A DNA stretch of 9,176 nucleotides from an archaeon. Lineage in GTDB: Archaea > Thermoproteota > Bathyarchaeia > TCS64. Of this stretch, positions 5,874 to 9,176 are shown in pieces (position 1 is the first letter of the stretch; every line of letters starts with the position of its first letter). The translations under genes were made by a program, and so were the position numbers. The notes under the pieces are model-generated. The model worked only from the letters and a program-made list of their open reading frames with translations, ran no database searches and had not been told where the DNA came from. The stretch spans positions 1 to 9,176 of the forward strand of contig JAHLLU010000059.1 of assembly GCA_020444005.1 (NCBI GenBank), read 5' to 3'.

Positions 5874-6302
5874 ATGCAGTTAATAGACGAGATCATGAAC
5901 AGGTTCAAGGAGCAGCAAGTTGTGCAGTTCGCCACATCAGACAAAGAACAGCCAAGAGTCCGCCCCATGAGCCTCATCTACATGGACAAACACTTCTATA
6001 TGATCACAGGAGCACGGGGCGGAAAAGACGCAAAGAAGCTACAGCAGCTGAGAGTGAATCCAAGGTTCGAGTACTATATGAGCCTTGATGGCGATAAGGT
6101 AAACGGATTCATCAGAGGCGCAGGAGACGCATTCGAGGTTGACAACAAAACAGCCAAAAAACGGGTCTATGATGCTATTGATTGGGCAAGAGGATATTTT
6201 GACCGGGTGGATCACCCAGATTATGTGTTGTTGGAGCTTGTGCATGATGGTTTCAGCTATCGTGCTCCTGATGATATGGAGATCAAGCACCTCAAACTAT
6301 AG
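5874..6302 (+). CDS. Pyridoxamine 5'-phosphate oxidase-like flavin-binding split-barrel protein
   Basis: The 142-residue protein shows the layout of small PNPOx-like proteins. A leading helix MQLIDEIMNRFKEQ (1-14) is followed by strand VVQFATS (16-22). PRVRPMSLIYMDKHFYMIT (27-45) is the core split-barrel hairpin, and KKLQQLRVNPRFEYYM (54-69) is the helix plus strand with the Asn-Pro seen widely in the family. GFIRGAGDAFEV (78-89) and DYVLLELVHDGFSYR (116-130) complete the barrel. Such proteins bind FMN, F420 or heme and act as reductases or oxidases, usually as dimers. The cofactor cannot be chosen from sequence. It is shorter than true PdxH and lacks its C-terminal substrate-binding part, so it is unlikely to be the vitamin B6 enzyme. 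It is followed after 25 nt by the 2H phosphoesterase gene. Confidence 0.8.
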   Translation: MQLIDEIMNRFKEQQVVQFATSDKEQPRVRPMSLIYMDKHFYMITGARGGKDAKKLQQLRVNPRFEYYMSLDGDKVNGFIRGAGDAFEVDNKTAKKRVYDAIDWARGYFDRVDHPDYVLLELVHDGFSYRAPDDMEIKHLKL

Positions 6303-6306
6303 ATAA
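6296..6306 (+). promoter_or_regulatory. Predicted TATA-like box of the 2H phosphoesterase gene
   Basis: ACTATAGATAA overlaps the last codons and stop of the preceding gene and is centred about 27 nt upstream of the ATG at 6328. It suggests separate leaderless transcription despite the 25-nt gap. Cotranscription from upstream is also possible. Confidence 0.35.
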
Positions 6307-6327
6307 CCAATCCCACAACATAGGTTC

Positions 6328-7026
6328 ATGCGACTGGACTACGAGTCCCAGAGCAAAGAGTTCGATGCCATCTGGGAGCAACGATACCAATCTCCATTCA
6401 TCCTAGAGAGCTGGACTGATAACGATTGGGCTAAGGGAAGAACAAAGTACATTACATTCCTCATCAAGATCAACGACCAGCAGATAAAAAAACAGGTAAA
6501 GATAGTCCAAGAAAAACTAGCAGAATACAAATTCATAGACCCCTTTCCACTAGACTATCTTCACCTAACGGTCAAAGAGACAGGGCTTTTTCTCGTAGAA
6601 GAGAAGACAGCTGCTGATGATGAGATTACCCGAGCAGAGTTAAAGCAGATGGTTGATGAGGCTAGAAAAATCATCAAACAATACGAGTCTTTTAAGATAA
6701 CACTGGAGAGACTGAACAACTTCAAGGCTGTGGTGTGCGTGGAAGGACACGATGGAGGAGTAATGCGAGAGATCAACAAGAATCTACGTGAAAAATTGAG
6801 GCTCAAATCACTAACTCATGACCCAGGGTTTCTCCCACACATGAGCATAACCCAGTACAAGAGCACTGAAGACTATCAGGAGCTTATACAATACTTGGAG
6901 AAAGAACGTGACACAAGTATAGGAACATTGATGGTGGACAACGTGGAGCTTGTGATAGCACATCTACCCATATCTGGAAAGTATCCGAGGATCGAGATAC
7001 TTGAGGAGTTCCCTCTGAAACATTAA
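6328..7026 (+). CDS. 2H phosphoesterase (LigT / 2'-5' RNA ligase-like)
   Basis: The 232-residue product has the two HxT/S motifs that define the 2H superfamily: HLT at 79-81 (within LDYLHLTVKE) and HMS at 171-173 (within FLPHMSITQY). The two His residues should sit on paired strands and act as general acid and base on 2',3'-cyclic or 2'-5' phosphodiester bonds. The strand before the first motif starts at about 41 (YITFLIKI). The first 38 residues form a polar extension with no assignable role. A helix rich in Glu and Lys (98-120) separates the two lobes. This family includes tRNA-splicing, RNA-repair and ADP-ribose cyclic phosphodiesterases. The sequence does not show which substrate applies here. 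The gene is codirectional with the PNPOx-like and hydrolase genes, with gaps of 25 nt on both sides. Confidence 0.8.
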   Translation: MRLDYESQSKEFDAIWEQRYQSPFILESWTDNDWAKGRTKYITFLIKINDQQIKKQVKIVQEKLAEYKFIDPFPLDYLHLTVKETGLFLVEEKTAADDEITRAELKQMVDEARKIIKQYESFKITLERLNNFKAVVCVEGHDGGVMREINKNLREKLRLKSLTHDPGFLPHMSITQYKSTEDYQELIQYLEKERDTSIGTLMVDNVELVIAHLPISGKYPRIEILEEFPLKH

Positions 7027-7029
7027 ATC
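7022..7029 (+). promoter_or_regulatory. Predicted TATA-like box of the alpha/beta hydrolase gene
   Basis: ATTAAATC is centred about 26-27 nt upstream of the ATG at 7052 and overlaps the stop codon of the preceding gene. The spacing is what a leaderless archaeal mRNA needs. Confidence 0.4.
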
Positions 7030-7051
7030 CCGCCTCACCAACGCATATCAC

Positions 7052-7879
7052 ATGATAACCGAGAGATGGCACAAGGCAGGAGAGACACGACTCAACTACG
7101 CCAGCACAGAAGGAAACGCACCACCACTGGTGCTTCTACACGGAACAGCAAACATGTGGCAAGCCTTCCAGCTGCTTATCCCTGAGTTATCCACGCGGTG
7201 GAAAGTCTATGCACCAGATTTCAGAGGACATGGCTCATCAATGCACACAGAGGAATACGGATTCGGCTACTATGTTGAAGACACGGTTCATTTCCTCAGA
7301 CATGCAGTAGTTGAACCAGCTGTTCTCTTTGGACACAGCCTAGGTGGAAGAGTAGCCACAAAGATAGCAGCGGAGTACCCTGACCTTGTACGAGGCTTGA
7401 TTCTCGGTGATAGCAGTCTCAAGGAGCCGGTTCCATCTGATAGAATGAGGAGTGCGTTTGGTGGATTAATCAAGGTCATCGAGGAGCAGAAGACCACGCA
7501 GAACATATACAAGGCGCTTAAGGAGGCTGACCCTGATGGCTTCAATCCAACCTATGGAATGTACCGGGCGAAAAGCCTGAGTAAACTGGACCCAAACCTG
7601 CTGAGAAGCATCATCGATAATGGATTGGACCTTGATTCACCGGGAAACCACTTCCACGGATATCACCCAATGGAACACATAAAGCACATCAAATGCCCAG
7701 TGCTAATACTTCAAGCAGAACACGGTATGCTCAGCGAGCAAGAAGTCGAAAATGCCCTAGATACGCTACCAGAAGCTTACCACGTTGTTCTACGTGATGC
7801 TCCACATGAGTTCCTCACAAGACCATCAGAGCCACTGCTACGAGCGTTGCAGAGTTTTCTTGAAGCCATCAGGGATTAA
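7052..7879 (+). CDS. Alpha/beta hydrolase
   Basis: The 275-residue protein shows the usual order of alpha/beta hydrolase motifs. LVLLHGTANMW (26-36) carries the oxyanion-hole HG, and VYAPDFRGHGSS (52-63) follows strand 4. The nucleophile elbow GHSLGG (94-99) puts Ser at 96. The catalytic His is H252 in DAPHEF. A helical cap lies between about 121 and 210. The usual Asp after strand 7 is missing: LILQAEHGML (218-227) has Gly225 where many relatives have Asp. E223, or D120 after strand 6 (ILGDSS), may serve as the acid instead; some haloalkane dehalogenase relatives use a residue after strand 6. Likely activities are ester, lactone or other C-O/C-N hydrolysis, and the substrate is unknown. Its 3' end overlaps the opposite-strand YdeI-family gene by 11 nt. 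Confidence 0.85.
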   Translation: MITERWHKAGETRLNYASTEGNAPPLVLLHGTANMWQAFQLLIPELSTRWKVYAPDFRGHGSSMHTEEYGFGYYVEDTVHFLRHAVVEPAVLFGHSLGGRVATKIAAEYPDLVRGLILGDSSLKEPVPSDRMRSAFGGLIKVIEEQKTTQNIYKALKEADPDGFNPTYGMYRAKSLSKLDPNLLRSIIDNGLDLDSPGNHFHGYHPMEHIKHIKCPVLILQAEHGMLSEQEVENALDTLPEAYHVVLRDAPHEFLTRPSEPLLRALQSFLEAIRD

Positions 7880-7888
7880 TAACCCTGA
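7869..7888. repeat. Inverted repeat spanning the two convergent stop codons
   Basis: TCAGGG (7869-7874) pairs with CCCTGA (7883-7888) across an 8-nt AT-only spacer. The plus-strand stop TAA (7877-7879) is in the loop, and the minus-strand stop TGA is the arm at 7869-7871. It may help end both transcripts or simply reflect shared coding at the overlap. There is no long T-run on either side. Confidence 0.35.
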
Positions 7889-8462
7889 GATCAATACCCG
7901 GCTTCTTGTTTTGCATTGACCGCACAGCAACAGTGTGAATTCGTCTCACTCTGGTATCTTCTCGTTTTGCCTCATTTATCCAGTGAATATACATAAAACG
8001 AGCCGACGGCGGAAACGCTGTAAAGTTTTTCAACGCATCTGGGACCACTCTAAGTGCCGTTTTGAGGTCTTCAGGCATCTCCACTGGCTCCCTGCTTGAG
8101 TAGGCTTTTTCCCATTCACCGTTTTGTTTGGCTTCCTCCACCTTCTTCAACCCAACAGGTGACATTCGCCCTTCCTTGATGAGCCGTTCTACGCGTTTCT
8201 TATTGCTCTTGCTCCATATACTCCCGGGGCGTCTAGGGGTAAACCGCTGCATGAACTCGTCATCGTCAATGCGTTTCATCTGCCCATCAATCCAACCATA
8301 GGAGACTGCCTCAAGTACAGCTTCCTCATATCTGATGCCCTGTTTCTTTGATGCTTTTTTCTGTATAATAACCCAGAGCAAGTTCGCTGTCTGGTGATTC
8401 GCGTCAAGCCAGTTGTGCCATTCGTTTATTGTGTTGAATTGGCGTGGGTTTTCCTCGGTCAA
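7869..8462 (-). CDS. YdeI/OmdA-family protein
   Basis: The 197-residue protein matches the YdeI or OmpD-associated (OmdA) family, sometimes labelled bacteriocin-protection proteins. Landmarks are NEWHNWLDANH (13-23), LLWVIIQKKASKK (28-40), YEEAVLEAVSYGWIDGQ (45-61), RFTPRRPGSIWSKSNKKR (73-90), a helix with GLKKVEEAKQNGEWEKAY (104-121), and FPPSARFMYIHWINEAKR (150-167) followed by TRVRRI (170-175). The family is small, soluble and basic with no well-defined biochemical activity, so no function is assigned. The start codon is TTG. No ATG exists before residue 62, and a TATA-like AATTATAAA about 30 nt upstream supports the TTG. The gene faces the alpha/beta hydrolase tail to tail and is divergent from the beta-propeller gene. 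Confidence 0.82.
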   Translation of the reverse strand: MTEENPRQFNTINEWHNWLDANHQTANLLWVIIQKKASKKQGIRYEEAVLEAVSYGWIDGQMKRIDDDEFMQRFTPRRPGSIWSKSNKKRVERLIKEGRMSPVGLKKVEEAKQNGEWEKAYSSREPVEMPEDLKTALRVVPDALKNFTAFPPSARFMYIHWINEAKREDTRVRRIHTVAVRSMQNKKPGIDLRVINP

Positions 8463-8487
8463 TCTAGGATATGTTAGGGTTTGTTTG

Positions 8488-8496
8488 TTTATAATT
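8488..8496 (-). promoter_or_regulatory. Predicted TATA box of the YdeI-family gene
   Basis: The minus strand reads AATTATAAA, a strong TATA match centred about 30 nt upstream of the TTG at 8462. It independently supports a leaderless TTG start. Confidence 0.5.
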
Positions 8497-8530
8497 TATT
8501 GACATCGGATGTAGGTTAGTTTGGCAGGTG

Positions 8531-8537
8531 TTATATG
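8531..8537 (+). promoter_or_regulatory. Predicted TATA-like box of the beta-propeller gene
   Basis: TTATATG is centred about 26 nt upstream of the ATG at 8560, as expected for a leaderless mRNA. About 40 nt separate it from the oppositely oriented TATA box of the YdeI-family gene. Confidence 0.45.
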
Positions 8538-8559
8538 GTGGATTATTTGAGTATCTGCA

Positions 8560-9176
8560 ATGAAAACCGGGGATTGGACAATAATCTACGGAGCAACTGT
8601 ATTCTTACTGGTTGCTGTTATCGGCGTCTCGATGGTTTACACCCCTGATCCCATGGTTGTCATCTACAATGACGCCATGATAGAACCCAGTCAAAACTGG
8701 AACATGTACAGATTGAATATAACCCACCTAGGATTAGCACCGGAAGACTGTGTGGTAGACGCAGGACTTGTGCTTGAGTGGAGAACCGAGCGCCTGAACC
8801 ATGGGGAGTATGCTGCGTCAAAGAGTTCACCAGCGGTTTACCGGGACACGGTTTTTGTTGGTTTGGATACTGGTGCCTTGGTGGCTGTTGACCGTGAGTC
8901 TGGTGAGGTGGAGTGGAGTTTCTATACTCGTCGTAGTAGGAATGGGATTCATGGGTCTCCGTGTGTTGACCCGAGTCGTGGAGTAGTGTATATCGGTGCT
9001 TATGATGGCTGGATTTACGCCGTTGATATTGATTCAGGAAGAAAGGTTTGGGAAAACAGACTTGGCAGCTATATCGGTTCCAGTCCTACGCTGTACAATG
9101 ATGTGGTCTATATTGGGGTGGAGATGGACAAACCTGATGGCTATATTGTGGGTGTGGATGCTGATACTGGTCGCGA
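8560..9176 (+). CDS. Anchored PQQ-type beta-propeller repeat protein, N-terminal part
   Basis: The frame is open from the ATG to the right edge, giving 205 codons. Residues 8-27 (IIYGATVFLLVAVIGVSMVY) form a signal peptide or anchor, so the protein is probably outside the cell membrane. Residues 30-88 are a non-repeat linker with NITH as a possible glycosylation site. From 89, three repeats of about 42 residues follow: SSPAVYRDTVFVG...AVDRESGEVEW (89-119), GSPCVDPSRGVVYIG...AVDIDSGRKVW (132-164) and SSPTLYNDVVYIG...GVDADTGR (174-205). Each has the GSP-strand-DG/TG-strand-D.(D/E)(S/T)G..W pattern of PQQ/WD40-like propeller blades as in BamB and quinoprotein dehydrogenases. No cofactor-binding residues can be judged from a fragment; a scaffold, adhesion or enzyme role is open. 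The rest lies past the window. Confidence 0.85.
   Translation, partial: MKTGDWTIIYGATVFLLVAVIGVSMVYTPDPMVVIYNDAMIEPSQNWNMYRLNITHLGLAPEDCVVDAGLVLEWRTERLNHGEYAASKSSPAVYRDTVFVGLDTGALVAVDRESGEVEWSFYTRRSRNGIHGSPCVDPSRGVVYIGAYDGWIYAVDIDSGRKVWENRLGSYIGSSPTLYNDVVYIGVEMDKPDGYIVGVDADTGR

Noticed and set aside
6039..6806. Minus-strand open frames of 65-83 codons under the PNPOx-like and 2H genes
   Set aside because: They are shadows of well-supported plus-strand genes with clear family motifs.
8801..8986. 61-codon plus-strand frame starting MGSMLRQRVHQ
   Set aside because: It lies in a different frame inside the beta-propeller gene, whose own frame shows three clear repeats through the same bases.

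Overview
This window looks like chromosomal DNA from an archaeon. The evidence is the archaeal-type dUTPase, the SDH_sah-type membrane protease, TATA-like boxes centred about 25-30 nt ahead of most start codons, few Shine-Dalgarno sites, and several GTG/TTG starts. Base composition looks mid-range (roughly mid-40s % GC by eye). I cannot place it below the domain level. I see no rRNA, tRNA, CRISPR array, insertion sequence or phage gene.

Left block, minus strand (1-3144): the 5' end of a membrane-anchored protein cut by the window edge, argininosuccinate lyase (argH), an archaeal dUTP diphosphatase (dut), and a membrane-anchored ClpP-fold peptidase of the SDH_sah type. dut and the peptidase are 37 nt apart. 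A T7 tract follows the dut stop.

Regulated block, plus strand (3192-4172): a compact two-gene operon encodes a six-helix membrane protein and, overlapping it by 8 nt, a 102-residue winged-helix regulator. Its promoter carries a perfect ACTTTG-N5-CAAAGT palindrome just upstream of the TATA box and a second CAAAGTG-bearing palindrome between the TATA box and the predicted transcription start. This is the most system-like item here: an apparently self-regulated membrane-protein/regulator module of unknown function. It is followed by a 413-nt stretch (4173-4585) holding a probable frameshifted small gene with its own good TATA box.

Middle and right (4586-8462): a minus-strand MFS exporter resembling the fosmidomycin-resistance branch is divergent from a plus-strand run of three small enzymes. 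These are a PNPOx-like flavin-fold protein, a 2H phosphoesterase and an alpha/beta hydrolase, each with its own TATA-like box. The hydrolase overlaps, tail to tail, a YdeI/OmdA-family gene starting with TTG, and both stop codons lie in a small inverted repeat. Divergent from that gene is the 5' part of an anchored PQQ-type beta-propeller protein, cut by the right edge.

Most genes look like individually transcribed housekeeping or detoxification functions with leaderless mRNAs. Several also show a shift from A/C-rich 5' ends to G/T-rich later coding sequence, described as a finding.
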